From CAYURP01 sp964447175 (GTDB lineage Bacteria > Zixibacteria > MSB-5A5 > SM23-73-2): 64,000 bases of DNA. Position 1 is the first letter of the stretch; each line of letters starts with the position of its first letter. Below the pieces are notes generated by a model. That model saw nothing but the letters and a program-made list of their open reading frames with translations, was not told the DNA's origin and did not search any database. The position numbers and the translations under genes are program-made. Below are positions 46,451-55,838 of the stretch, in pieces. The stretch spans positions 1 to 64,000 of the forward strand of contig CAYURP010000005.1 of the NCBI GenBank assembly GCA_964447175.1, read 5' to 3'.

Positions 46451-46493
46451 AGGTAAAAGCAATCAAAAGTTGAATTTAAAATCTATTTTCAGT

Positions 46494-46527
46494 AGCTCAC
46501 CTTGTCCTCAAGGTGGGCTATTGTTTT
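46494..46527 (+). terminator. Rho-independent terminator
   Basis: AGCTCACCTTG, loop TCCT, CAAGGTGGGCT (11 bp with one G-T pair), then ATTGTTTT. Head of repeat copy 2. Confidence 0.75.
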
Positions 46528-46640
46528 AAGGTTCAGATAAGTGGACAGGACAGGATCTTCTGACCTTGTCCGGTTAATTCTGGGTCAGGAGACCCAGAAC
46601 TACCTAATAATATATATCCCAACAGATGAAACAGATATAT
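46494..46640 (+). repeat. About 145-bp intergenic direct repeat, copy 2
   Basis: Same module order as 44385-44530: terminator, CTTCTGACCTTGTC hairpin, AATTCTGGGTCAGGA/GACCCAGAAC hairpin, CCCAACAGATGAAACAGAT. The rest of this spacer, to 46781, shows no gene. Confidence 0.8.
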
Positions 46641-46781
46641 CTAAGGGTAAAGCCATTTATAATTTGATGCTGGTTTATGGAAATAAGAAGAGTAAGGGAA
46701 ACATTTATACTCTCCGTCAATTTTCTCATAGGAACTAATCTAAATTGACATATAATAGAAAACTTATTTCAAATAAAATTC

Positions 46782-46809
46782 TTGACTTGTTTTATATTTT
46801 GGCTATATT
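46782..46809 (+). promoter_or_regulatory. Sigma-70-type promoter
   Basis: TTGACT (46782-46787), 16-nt spacer, TATATT (46804-46809), upstream of the secreted dockerin protein. Confidence 0.65.
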
Positions 46810-46937
46810 CACACTGAGCTTTCCATAGTGTCTTGATCTGACTTCTGAGAGGCTTGCACAATTTCTTACTTAATATCCGGGATCTCAAATAAAAGTTCAA
46901 ACCCGGTTGGTAGTTGTTACAAAAACTTCGTTTTTTT

Positions 46938-48395
46938 ATGCGAATCAGGATTATATCCTTATTGTTTCTCTTCAATTGCATCCTGGCGAGCAGTTCCCCA
47001 TATGCTAAAAATCCAGAGGATATGATGAGGCCTGGATTTGAAGCTTACACTTTTGACCGTCCCCAGTATTACTATAACGTGAATGGATGGGATTACACTC
47101 AGACGGAGATAGATTCGATAGTGATGGATTTCCATGAGGCGGGTTTTACCGGGCTGATGTTGGAATTTGAATATGAGTATAACCCGGATTATGAGGGACT
47201 GGGAATGGGCTGGTATGGTCCCACCAACGGAGATACTGTGCTCAGCCGATATTTCAAGGATGACAAAATCTCCCAGTATTTAATCTCTGCTGCTAAAAGC
47301 TGCGGACTGAAGGTTTCCATCATTATCTCCAGCCTTTGCGATAGGATAGGCAGCAATGAGGATGGCTGCACCGATCCCTTCTCTTCAATTATTCCAGATT
47401 GGATCTATCCTAACCAGAAGGCTTTTAATTTGTTTAAAAGGAAAGTGGACGCTGTCGCAACGCTGGATGTGGATGGGGTTGTTATCGATTTTGCCAGAAC
47501 TCCGTACTTTGCCACTAACTATTCTGACACGGTGATTGCGGTTTTAAATCTGACTGACAGTGAGATCAACTACATAAGAAGCAATTATCCTGATGTGGAC
47601 GTTTCTGTTGCCGTAAACCCAACTTATCGAGGCGGAGTTTCGCAGAATACATTTAGAATAAAAATTCGTGGAGCCTGGGTCTTGCACTGGGAAAATCATG
47701 ACAACCAATATACCCTGGGGGTGGAGTCAATGGATGAAGGTTATTTCGTATACCCGGTGAAGCCTAATTTCTGGTGGAATATGGGTGCCTGGACCCCAGT
47801 TGGCCTTGCCGAAATACTGGTTTACGGTACCAGCAGCTCGCCTGCCGTGGTTTTCCTGCACACACCGCTGTCCCACGACGACTACTTAGCTTATTCTGCG
47901 CAGGGTATAATAGGACCCGGTATAAAGAACCGCTGTCCCGTTCTCCAACCAGTGGATAATGTGGGGATTCAGGAGGGTAGTTTGGTAATGATAGAGTTAG
48001 AGGCTACGGATCAGGAGAATGACAGCTTAACCTATCATATCAGCGATCCCAGGTTCGATCAAGATTACAACATCTTTACCTGGCAGACTCAAAATGGTGA
48101 TACGGGAAGTTATAACGTAGTGGTGAAGGTTTGTGATTGTTTCTGCGAGGATTCCCAGCTTGTGGAAGTAGTGATAACCTCATTGTCCTGTGGAGATATC
48201 AACAATGATGGCCAGATGGTAATTGCTGATGCGGTCTATTTGATCAATTACCTCTACAATTATGGTCCTGCACCCGGGTGCCAGCCGGTAAGCAGGTGTG
48301 CAGATATGAATCTGGATGGCCGGATTTCAATATCCGATGTAATCTATCTTATCAATTATCTTTTCAGAGATGGTCCTCTCCCGTGTTTCCAATAA
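46938..48395 (+). CDS. Secreted TIM-barrel-like protein with dockerin repeats
   Basis: 485 residues from ATG 46938 (signal peptide MRIRIISLLFLFNCILAS); a TTG at 46914 is an alternative, and neither has a strong ribosome site. Residues about 30-330 read like a glycoside-hydrolase-type barrel (GFTGLMLEFEYEYNP, VDGVVIDFARTP, WVLHWENHDN). Possible acid residues are visible but no family is certain. An Ig/cadherin-like stretch follows (ELEATDQENDSLTYHISDP), then a dockerin-like pair (DINNDGQMVIADAVYLINYL, DMNLDGRISISDVIYLINYL). Probably an exported protein acting on polysaccharide or displayed on the surface; this is inference. Confidence 0.75.
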   Translation: MRIRIISLLFLFNCILASSSPYAKNPEDMMRPGFEAYTFDRPQYYYNVNGWDYTQTEIDSIVMDFHEAGFTGLMLEFEYEYNPDYEGLGMGWYGPTNGDTVLSRYFKDDKISQYLISAAKSCGLKVSIIISSLCDRIGSNEDGCTDPFSSIIPDWIYPNQKAFNLFKRKVDAVATLDVDGVVIDFARTPYFATNYSDTVIAVLNLTDSEINYIRSNYPDVDVSVAVNPTYRGGVSQNTFRIKIRGAWVLHWENHDNQYTLGVESMDEGYFVYPVKPNFWWNMGAWTPVGLAEILVYGTSSSPAVVFLHTPLSHDDYLAYSAQGIIGPGIKNRCPVLQPVDNVGIQEGSLVMIELEATDQENDSLTYHISDPRFDQDYNIFTWQTQNGDTGSYNVVVKVCDCFCEDSQLVEVVITSLSCGDINNDGQMVIADAVYLINYLYNYGPAPGCQPVSRCADMNLDGRISISDVIYLINYLFRDGPLPCFQ

Positions 48396-48621
48396 CCCCA
48401 TAAGAAAATCCAGACCCATCCCACTTTCTTTTTCTCTCAATTCTTAATAAGTATAATAAGCTTTTAACCTCTGCTTTTCACTGAGGTTTTTCATTAAAAT
48501 TCTTTACAAGAGCTTTTTTTATTGTAAATTCTAAACAAACGTTTATAGTCCAGTTTTGTTGAGGAATTTCATAGGTTTCGGGTTGAGTTGAATTCGGAGT
48601 ATAGAGGTATCTCTAACATCA

Positions 48622-50781
48622 ATGGCAAACGAAGATAAAGAGAAATCTCCCTGTCTAACCTGGTTTATTGTTGTCTTCTGCAGCCTTATAATTCTGGCTC
48701 ATCTGGCAAGCTCCTTTTTCCCCTTCTCCAGGCTCTGGGGGATCAATCATCTGGCTTATTTCCCTCTTGGGTTCGGGTTTGTGTTAACCGCTGTTTTTTT
48801 TGTTTTGTTGATACCCGGGATAAATTCCAGGATTCTGAGTTTACTCAGGATACCCTTTGATTGGCTGTACCATATCACCTTCGATCGATCCAAAAAACTG
48901 TGGTTTGTGGTTTTTCCTCTGCTTAGCTTTCCCTTGTTCTGGTTATTCAGGACCAGAACTCATTTCCTGGGAGATGGTTATCACATAATCGGAAATTTAG
49001 AGAAAGGGGTGTTTTTTATTAAATGGACCGAGCCGGTTGAAACGTCAATTTATATTTATCTATACAAATTACTGAATCCCCTTTTGAATATTGACGCAAC
49101 CGCTGTTTATGAGTTGGTGAGCTGTTTTTATGGAGTGATCTTTGTTTTCCTGATTTTCCTTCTGGTCGATTTTTTGGGCGAAGATAAATGGGAGAAGCTT
49201 TTCCTGTTCTGCCTGATTATTTTTATGGGAAGCATCCAGCTGTTCTTGGGTTATGCTGAACACTATTCTTTTTCATATGCGTTGATTTTCGCATTTGTCT
49301 TTTTGTCCATAAAATACCTTAAGGCCCGGAGTAACCTCCTTTTACCCCTTTTATTTTTTGGGTTAGCTGTACTCTCTCATATTTCCTCTTCATATCTTTT
49401 GCCCTCAGCTTTTCTTTTGTGTTTTCTGGGATATAATAAAAGCGGGAGATCCTCATTTCTGGTAAAAAAAGAGACCTGGGCAATTTTGTTTCTGATAATG
49501 ATAAGCCTTATAATCCTTCTCTATATGAGGGAACATAGTTGGACTGTGGGTAAAAAATACGTCCCGTTTACAGGGGGCGATTATTATGCTCCTGGCTACA
49601 GCCTTTTTTCCTTCCCTCATATCCTGGATATTTTGAACCAACAGCTTCTGGTTTCTCCTGTGGGGTTTATTCTTTTAATCAGCATCTGGGTTTGTTTAAA
49701 AGCTTTTCATCTAAAGGATAATACCTCTGCATTTTTGTTTTTTACCTTTCTTTTGGGAATAGGATTTAACGGTATTATGTATCCGGGATTGGGAATGTCG
49801 AGAGACTGGGATATGTTTTCCTCAACTGCAATCGGTTATACTATCTTAGCTGGATATCTGTTTACAAGATATGCCAGGAAACGGGTTAATTTCAGATATG
49901 TAAGTTCTATTCTGATAATCACAACTGCTTTTTGTACTCTGCTCTGGGTTCTTTTAAATACGTCCGAAGAAAAAGGGGTGGCAAGATTCAGAAACCTTCT
50001 GGATCTGGATCCAAAAAAGAGCAGAAACGGGCACTATACTCTGGCTGCTTATTTTGATAAAAAAGGTTTATACCAGGAGGTGGAAAAGGAGAACCAGGTC
50101 CAAGCCAGCAACTTTCCTGAGCTGACTTTAGTCGACCGAGGATTTGAAGCTTTTTCTGAAAATCAGATAGGTAGAGCTTTAAAACTGTGTCAGGAAGCTT
50201 TGGCTATAGAGCCAAATTTTGCTGAAGCACACTTTCTTCTGGGGAAAATACACCAGGTCCAAAAAGAATATCATCTGGCAGAGAGGGAATACAAATTGGC
50301 CATTGAGTTTTATCCCATATATACAGATGCTTACGTTAATCTGGGGCACATATACGCTTTTTCCCAAAACCTGGATTCAGCTTTTCATTACTACCAAAGA
50401 GCAGTTAAACTTCACGGCCAGGATAGGAATGTTTATAACAACCTGGGCAATATCTACTCTAAGAAAAAGAAATGGAAACAAGCTGCTTTTAACTACCAAA
50501 AGGCCATAGACATAGATCCTGATTTTGCCGAGCCCTATTATGGCCTGGGAATAGTTTTTTTTAAACAGAACCAGATAGATCAAGCCATTTCAGAGTTTAG
50601 AAAAGCTACTGATAACAGGCCGGATTTTGCTTTAGCTCACTACCACTTGGCCTTTCTTTATGCTCAAAAGGGAGAAAGGGATGAAGCGGAAAGGGAATTG
50701 GATATTTTTTCCAGATATGCATCTGACAAAAAAGAGGTGGAAAAACTAAGAGAGCTGATGGAATCTTACCTGAATAAATAG
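48622..50781 (+). CDS. Multi-spanning membrane protein with C-terminal TPR repeats
   Basis: 719 residues. About 12 membrane helices fill residues 10-445. The loop after helix 3 has RTRTHFLGDGYHIIGN, in the place where glycosyltransferase-C (PMT-like) proteins keep their acidic site. Residues about 490-715 are six TPR units (EIQ-like helices such as FAEAHFLLGKIHQVQKEYHL). The TMTC-type plan (membrane glycosyltransferase plus TPR) suggests protein or lipid glycosylation, but the catalytic acids are not certain. First gene of a TPR/GGDEF run. Confidence 0.8.
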   Translation: MANEDKEKSPCLTWFIVVFCSLIILAHLASSFFPFSRLWGINHLAYFPLGFGFVLTAVFFVLLIPGINSRILSLLRIPFDWLYHITFDRSKKLWFVVFPLLSFPLFWLFRTRTHFLGDGYHIIGNLEKGVFFIKWTEPVETSIYIYLYKLLNPLLNIDATAVYELVSCFYGVIFVFLIFLLVDFLGEDKWEKLFLFCLIIFMGSIQLFLGYAEHYSFSYALIFAFVFLSIKYLKARSNLLLPLLFFGLAVLSHISSSYLLPSAFLLCFLGYNKSGRSSFLVKKETWAILFLIMISLIILLYMREHSWTVGKKYVPFTGGDYYAPGYSLFSFPHILDILNQQLLVSPVGFILLISIWVCLKAFHLKDNTSAFLFFTFLLGIGFNGIMYPGLGMSRDWDMFSSTAIGYTILAGYLFTRYARKRVNFRYVSSILIITTAFCTLLWVLLNTSEEKGVARFRNLLDLDPKKSRNGHYTLAAYFDKKGLYQEVEKENQVQASNFPELTLVDRGFEAFSENQIGRALKLCQEALAIEPNFAEAHFLLGKIHQVQKEYHLAEREYKLAIEFYPIYTDAYVNLGHIYAFSQNLDSAFHYYQRAVKLHGQDRNVYNNLGNIYSKKKKWKQAAFNYQKAIDIDPDFAEPYYGLGIVFFKQNQIDQAISEFRKATDNRPDFALAHYHLAFLYAQKGERDEAERELDIFSRYASDKKEVEKLRELMESYLNK

Positions 50782-50871
50782 TCCAGCCTTTCTAAGTCAT
50801 TTATAATTCTCACCTAAGGGCGACATAAAAACTGCTATATCAATCCATTCGGTAAGCCGATAAAATATTTG

Positions 50872-52059
50872 ATGGGTGCAGAACAAGTAAAAAACCTGTA
50901 TCTGGAGCCCAGGGAGGATGAATCGAAAAATTCAATCTCCGGGGGTGAAAAGAATATTCTGGGTATTTGCTTTGAGGAAAGAAAATTTTTCAGGGATAAT
51001 ATATATCTAATTCAAACTGAGTATGACCGGGAAGAGAAATTTGCCCGGATAAGAATATTTAAAAATGGCAAGCTGACCTCCTCCAAGAACATCAAGTTTT
51101 CCCAAGAGGAGATAGACAAAGAATTAAGAAAAACACTAAAGACTTTTCATCGCATCGAGTGTGCCCTTTTTGATTCGGTTTTCAAGCTTTATAAAAAATT
51201 AGAGAGCTTAAGGGATGGAGTTGCTCATCACAGTCTGGGGGAGGTATTCCTGGGAATGGATCTTTTAGAGGAAGCCAGGGAACAGTTTCATAAAGCCATT
51301 ACAAAGTCCCCTGATTTTTCCCTGGCATACAATAGCCTGGGATTGGCTTATTTGAAATCGGGAGAAAAAGATGAAGCCCTAAAAAATTTCGAGAGGGCAT
51401 TGAAATCCAATCCCTTGTATGCAGACTACCTGAACAACTACGGGTGTGCCTTTTTGGAAAAGAAGATGTATGATAAAGCCATCCAGCAGTTTGAGAAGGC
51501 ATTGGAGCTTAATCCTCGCTATGAGGACGTCCATCTGAATCTGGGCTTCTGTTACCTGATAAAAAGCACGGGAAAGGGTGAGATATTCTCCGATCAGAAT
51601 CAGATTTCAGCTTTAAACTATTTTAAAAAAGCTTTTAAAGTCAGCTCGAGAAAAGATCCCAGAATAGGCAGGGCTATACAAAAAGCCAATAGCTGGGAGG
51701 ATCTCTCCCGGCTGTATATGCTTTTGAAAAGTAATCTGGAGGAGGAAGAGACCTTCACCATAAAATCCATGTGCAATTACTTTAATCTCCGATTCAGGTA
51801 TGATCAGGATTCCCTGGATGAAGAGGAACTAAGTGACTATCTGATTCTGCTTAACAGGAAAATCTCTGAGGGAAGAGACTATCCAGATTTAAGAGCGGGT
51901 TTAGCCACCGCTTATCTATTCTACAGCAGGTTTTTCATCAGATTAGCCAGAGAAAGATTCCTTAAGGAGAAAGATGAGACAAAATCCGTTCCTAACCTGC
52001 GAATTACCGAAAGATTGGAGGAGAGCTTAGATGATCTCCTTAGTGCAATTAACGCATAA
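50872..52059 (+). CDS. TPR protein, cytoplasmic
   Basis: 395 residues from ATG 50872 (the TTG just before is less likely; no strong ribosome site). No signal or membrane segment. The N-terminal about 115 residues are a non-TPR domain rich in charged residues. Then come TPR units at about 115-240 (GEVFLGMDLLEEAREQFHKA, KKMYDKAIQQFEKALELNPR), then an alpha-helical tail. Starts 91 nt after the membrane-TPR gene, ends 7 nt before another TPR gene. Function unknown. Confidence 0.8.
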   Translation: MGAEQVKNLYLEPREDESKNSISGGEKNILGICFEERKFFRDNIYLIQTEYDREEKFARIRIFKNGKLTSSKNIKFSQEEIDKELRKTLKTFHRIECALFDSVFKLYKKLESLRDGVAHHSLGEVFLGMDLLEEAREQFHKAITKSPDFSLAYNSLGLAYLKSGEKDEALKNFERALKSNPLYADYLNNYGCAFLEKKMYDKAIQQFEKALELNPRYEDVHLNLGFCYLIKSTGKGEIFSDQNQISALNYFKKAFKVSSRKDPRIGRAIQKANSWEDLSRLYMLLKSNLEEEETFTIKSMCNYFNLRFRYDQDSLDEEELSDYLILLNRKISEGRDYPDLRAGLATAYLFYSRFFIRLARERFLKEKDETKSVPNLRITERLEESLDDLLSAINA

Positions 52060-52066
52060 AATCTAA

Positions 52067-53005
52067 ATGCATCCAGAGATGGAAAAAGACAAACTGTTAA
52101 AAATGGACGTCTGGTATCAAAAGATAAAGCAGGAGTGTGACCCAGCTTTAAACTCGCTTTTAGCTGTTCACTTCGAGAGTCAAAATAATTACGAGGAGGC
52201 TTTTTCTCAGATGGCTCTGGCTGTTGAAAAAGATGCCCTGAGAAAGAACCTTTGCCAGAAACTGGTCTGGGTAGCTCAACAGGCAGAGAAACTTGATCAA
52301 GCTAGAGAACTCATTGAGTCACTTCTCTTAAGAAACACCGAAAATACTGTACTCCGGAGAGGTCTGGGTCTGGCATATCTTCTGCAAAGAGAGTATCCTG
52401 TTGCCATAAAAAATCTTCAAGCTTCTCTGAAGTTTAACCAGAAAGATAAATTAACTCATTTTCTTTTAGGATGCTCTTTTCTGGGTTTGCTGGAAAGAAG
52501 CAAAGGCGATATTGACTCCCAATCTGAACTTTTAGATTCAGCTCTAAAAGAATTTCAAAAATTGAAAGATATGCCTTTTTTCCAAAAAGATACTGATTTC
52601 CAGGAAGGAATAAAATATCTGATTGAAAAATCCTATTCGAAATCATTGGAGAAAATGGAATCGGTGTTGCAAAAAGTCAAAGAGCTTGAGGTGGAGCCTT
52701 TGTCTTTCTCCCATCTGGCTTTGAGTTTTCTTATGGACGAGAGGGAAGTTGACCAAAATCAGCTGGACTCTGCCCTGGAAGATTTAAAGGAAAGACATAA
52801 GCAGGGGAAGGAATATCCAGGGATTAATAATCATCTGGGGATCTGTTTTTTGATTTTCTGGAGAAGGCTTCTTTTAGAGGCACAAAACCAGCTCAGGTTA
52901 GCCGTGGATAAGGATGCTAAATTTCAAAAGGCAAAAACCAACCTTATCTTTCTGGAAAGCTCGGAGAAAAAAAATTCACCTCCGATAAAGGATTTAAGAT
53001 TTTAA
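52067..53005 (+). CDS. TPR protein 2, cytoplasmic
   Basis: 312 residues, all alpha-helical by eye, with weak TPR units (NYEEAFSQMALAVEKDALRK, GLAYLLQREYPVAIKNLQAS). No signal. It begins 7 nt after the previous stop and ends 4 nt before the diguanylate cyclase, so the three are co-transcribed. It may present or regulate the cyclase; inference from order only. Confidence 0.8.
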   Translation: MHPEMEKDKLLKMDVWYQKIKQECDPALNSLLAVHFESQNNYEEAFSQMALAVEKDALRKNLCQKLVWVAQQAEKLDQARELIESLLLRNTENTVLRRGLGLAYLLQREYPVAIKNLQASLKFNQKDKLTHFLLGCSFLGLLERSKGDIDSQSELLDSALKEFQKLKDMPFFQKDTDFQEGIKYLIEKSYSKSLEKMESVLQKVKELEVEPLSFSHLALSFLMDEREVDQNQLDSALEDLKERHKQGKEYPGINNHLGICFLIFWRRLLLEAQNQLRLAVDKDAKFQKAKTNLIFLESSEKKNSPPIKDLRF

Positions 53006-53009
53006 GATT

Positions 53010-54836
53010 ATGCGGAAAGAAATTATAAAACCCATACCGGATTTTGTGGTCTATCTGTGTATGCTTGTCCTGGGAGCTTTGATAGTCTATATGAGGATGG
53101 AATCTTATCTTAAATTCATTTTTCTTTTTGTGTGTTTTTCCGCTGGATTTCTCTATGAGATCTGGATAAAAAAGACATTGGAAGATTCCTTTATAAATTC
53201 AGAAGATGAACAAAATAGAATTACCCGGCTTATGGAAAAAGCATCCCAGGTGGATAAAATCAGCTTCAACCCGAACAAAGCGGAGGAGGAATCCAAGTTC
53301 CTCTTTTCGCTATTTCAGGAGTTTATGAGGGCGGAGAAATTAATTATCTGGATTAGAAAGGACAAAGAGTTCAAGGTGGCTTTTGCCTACCAGATATCAA
53401 AATCCCTGTGGAGCAGCCTGAGGATCAATGAAAAATTTGTGTTTCGAATAAAATCCTTAAACTCCCCTCAAAGATTAGAAGAGGTTTTTTCAGAAGCCCG
53501 AACAGATAAGAGTTCCAAAATCGCCAAAAGCTTCCAATCTTTTCTTGAGAAGACAGGGTGCAACTGGATTTTACCCTTAGGTTACAGGGGTCATCTCTCA
53601 GGTTTTATTCTTTTAACTTCACCCAGGGTGAAGTTAACCAATCTGGAAAAAAGACTAACTCTTTTAGTTTGCGATCTGTTAGGCCAGGGATTGAAAAGCA
53701 AGGAACTGGAAAAAGAAAAGGAGAAAACAGAATCTCAGCTAAAGAATCGTCTCGCAGGAGACATAAGAGGAGAAAGTGGTTCAGTCCAAAATTTGAAAAA
53801 GAGACTGTTTGACCTTTATTCTCTTTTTCAAGCCACCGAGGTGATCTACAATATAAAGGATAAAGAGAGACTGTTTTTCATGTTTGCCGGTATAATCCAG
53901 AAACAGATGGATTCCAAATGGGTGGTTGTTTTTCTGCCGGATGAGAAATCCGGGGATTTAGTTCCCCAGAATTCCAAAGGAATTGAACTTAGCTCCTTTC
54001 ATCCAGTTGTAATAAAGAAGCAGAGTAAATTTTTCTCCTGGGTGGGAAAGAGGGCTGATCCGTTTAGAATCTATGACCTGGAGAGGTCATTGAAAAAGGA
54101 AAAGGTAACGGTTTCGCTATTGGGTTTAGGGATTCAGCTGGGATGTAAATTAAACCTGCCCGGTGGTAATTTCGGGGTGGTTTTCTCAGGAGAAAAAACA
54201 GAAGGGATAAGATATGACTCCACGGATTTAGCCAATTTCGGGATTTTAAACAACATGGCTACTTTAACCTTGAAAAACATAAAGCAGTTTAAAATCATTG
54301 AGGAGCTTTCATATACCGACAGCATGACCGGACTGTACAATTATCGCTATTTCTACAAGAGATTGAGTGAGGAAATCTTCAGAGCTAAAAGGTTCGGAAG
54401 AAAACTTTCCCTGGTCATATTTGATATCGATGAGTTCAAGGTTTATAATGATACTTACGGTCACCAGGCAGGGGATGCTGTTTTAAGGCAGTTGGGAAAG
54501 TTCATCCTGAAAGTGGTCCGCTCCATGGACGTGGTCTCCAGATACGGAGGGGAGGAGTTCTGTGTGATAATGCCGGAAGCTGATGATAAGGAATGCATCA
54601 GGTTCATGGAGAGATTGAGAAAAAGCATAAAGGATTATCCTTTCAACGATGAGTATTTAGGTCACGAGCATCACATAACGGTGAGTTTAGGTGGAGCAAT
54701 TTACCCCCAGGATGCTGTGGAAACGGATAGATTAGTCTACTGTGCGGACATGGCGCTTCTCCGAGCCAAAAATACTGGTCGAAACCAATCTGTGATGTTC
54801 AGCAGCGAGAAATTCGTTTTAAAGCCTACCTCCTGA
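53010..54836 (+). CDS. Membrane diguanylate cyclase (GAF-like plus GGDEF)
   Basis: 608 residues. Two helices at the N-terminus (about 11-29 and 33-51), a GAF-like domain (about 90-225), a coiled-coil linker (about 230-255), a second GAF-like domain (about 268-430), and a GGDEF domain. The GGDEF part has FDIDEFKVYNDTYGHQAGDA, the active site GGEEF, and an RSMD inhibitory site exactly five residues before it, so it should make cyclic di-GMP with product feedback. Last gene of the TPR run. Confidence 0.92.
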   Translation: MRKEIIKPIPDFVVYLCMLVLGALIVYMRMESYLKFIFLFVCFSAGFLYEIWIKKTLEDSFINSEDEQNRITRLMEKASQVDKISFNPNKAEEESKFLFSLFQEFMRAEKLIIWIRKDKEFKVAFAYQISKSLWSSLRINEKFVFRIKSLNSPQRLEEVFSEARTDKSSKIAKSFQSFLEKTGCNWILPLGYRGHLSGFILLTSPRVKLTNLEKRLTLLVCDLLGQGLKSKELEKEKEKTESQLKNRLAGDIRGESGSVQNLKKRLFDLYSLFQATEVIYNIKDKERLFFMFAGIIQKQMDSKWVVVFLPDEKSGDLVPQNSKGIELSSFHPVVIKKQSKFFSWVGKRADPFRIYDLERSLKKEKVTVSLLGLGIQLGCKLNLPGGNFGVVFSGEKTEGIRYDSTDLANFGILNNMATLTLKNIKQFKIIEELSYTDSMTGLYNYRYFYKRLSEEIFRAKRFGRKLSLVIFDIDEFKVYNDTYGHQAGDAVLRQLGKFILKVVRSMDVVSRYGGEEFCVIMPEADDKECIRFMERLRKSIKDYPFNDEYLGHEHHITVSLGGAIYPQDAVETDRLVYCADMALLRAKNTGRNQSVMFSSEKFVLKPTS

Positions 54837-54909
54837 GGTTTATCCCTAATGGATTACCATAATCTTCGTATTTCTATAAACTTATAGTAAAAGTAAGGAG
54901 TCTTTTTTC

Positions 54910-54937
54910 TTGACTTTTTGCATTTTCTTTGTAATGA
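54910..54937 (+). promoter_or_regulatory. Possible promoter of the prenyltransferase gene
   Basis: TTGACT (54910-54915), 16-nt spacer, TAATGA (54932-54937), 22 nt before ATG 54960. Confidence 0.45.
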
Positions 54938-54959
54938 ATTAGCCTGAGAGCACAAACTG

Positions 54960-55829
54960 ATGTTGAAGAAAATCTGGACATCCATGCGCCCGGTACACTG
55001 GGTGAAAAACGTTCTGGTTTTTGCCGGACTGATTTTCTCCCAGAACCTCTTTGACCCCTTACTCTTCACAAAATCATTTCTCGGCTTTATTCTTTTCTGT
55101 ACTGTTTCCAGCTCAGTTTACATTCTAAACGATATTCTGGATTTGAAGCAGGATAAATTACATCCTATAAAATCAAAACGCCCCCTGGCTTCGGGAGAGC
55201 TATCTGTTACTTCAACTCTGGTTTTCTCTTTGGTTCTGGGAACCATATCCATAGTATTATCATTTTGGCTTCAGAGAAATTTTGGTTTGGTTGTTCTCAG
55301 CTATTTTTTGCTGAACCTTTTCTATTCCCTCTACCTTAAGCACGTAGTTATCCTGGACGTGATGAGCGTGGCTGCAGGTTTTGTCTTAAGAGCAGTGGCA
55401 GGAGCTTTAGTGATCGGAGTCACCATCTCCTCCTGGCTGGTGGTCTGCACCATACTTCTGGCTTTGTTTTTAGGATTTTCCAAGCGCAGGCACGAGCTCA
55501 TACTTTTAGAGGATAATGCCATCGGGCACAGAAAGATTTTAGCTGAATACAGCCCTTATTTTTTAGATCAAATGATCGCTGTAGTAACTGCGTCTACTGT
55601 TGTGGCTTACGCTTTTTATACCCTGTCACCTGAGGTTATGCAGAAACTGGGTACAAAATATATGGATTTGACCATCCCTTTTGTTCTTTACGGTATATTC
55701 CGCTACCTTTATCTGATTCACCAGAAAAAAGAGGGGGGAAGACCTACCAAAATGCTTTTTACTGATAAACCGATTTTAATCAATATTCTTCTTTGGCTGG
55801 TTGCAGTTTTTCTTATCCTTTATCTTTAA
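54960..55829 (+). CDS. UbiA-family prenyltransferase, DPPR-synthase-like
   Basis: 289 residues, about nine membrane helices. The first Asp-rich motif is YILNDILDLKQDKLHPIKSK with NDxxDxxxD. The opening RPVHWVKNVLVFAGLIFS is characteristic of decaprenyl-phosphate phosphoribosyltransferases, which move 5-phosphoribose to a polyprenyl phosphate. The second motif region (SKRRHELILLED) also fits that branch. Coupled to a DUF362 gene 9 nt downstream. Substrate by family only. Confidence 0.85.
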   Translation: MLKKIWTSMRPVHWVKNVLVFAGLIFSQNLFDPLLFTKSFLGFILFCTVSSSVYILNDILDLKQDKLHPIKSKRPLASGELSVTSTLVFSLVLGTISIVLSFWLQRNFGLVVLSYFLLNLFYSLYLKHVVILDVMSVAAGFVLRAVAGALVIGVTISSWLVVCTILLALFLGFSKRRHELILLEDNAIGHRKILAEYSPYFLDQMIAVVTASTVVAYAFYTLSPEVMQKLGTKYMDLTIPFVLYGIFRYLYLIHQKKEGGRPTKMLFTDKPILINILLWLVAVFLILYL

Positions 55830-55838
55830 GGATTGAAA

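Noticed and set aside
46745..46756. TTGACATATAAT as a promoter
   Set aside because: The two boxes are adjacent without a spacer; a proper pair lies at 46782-46809.
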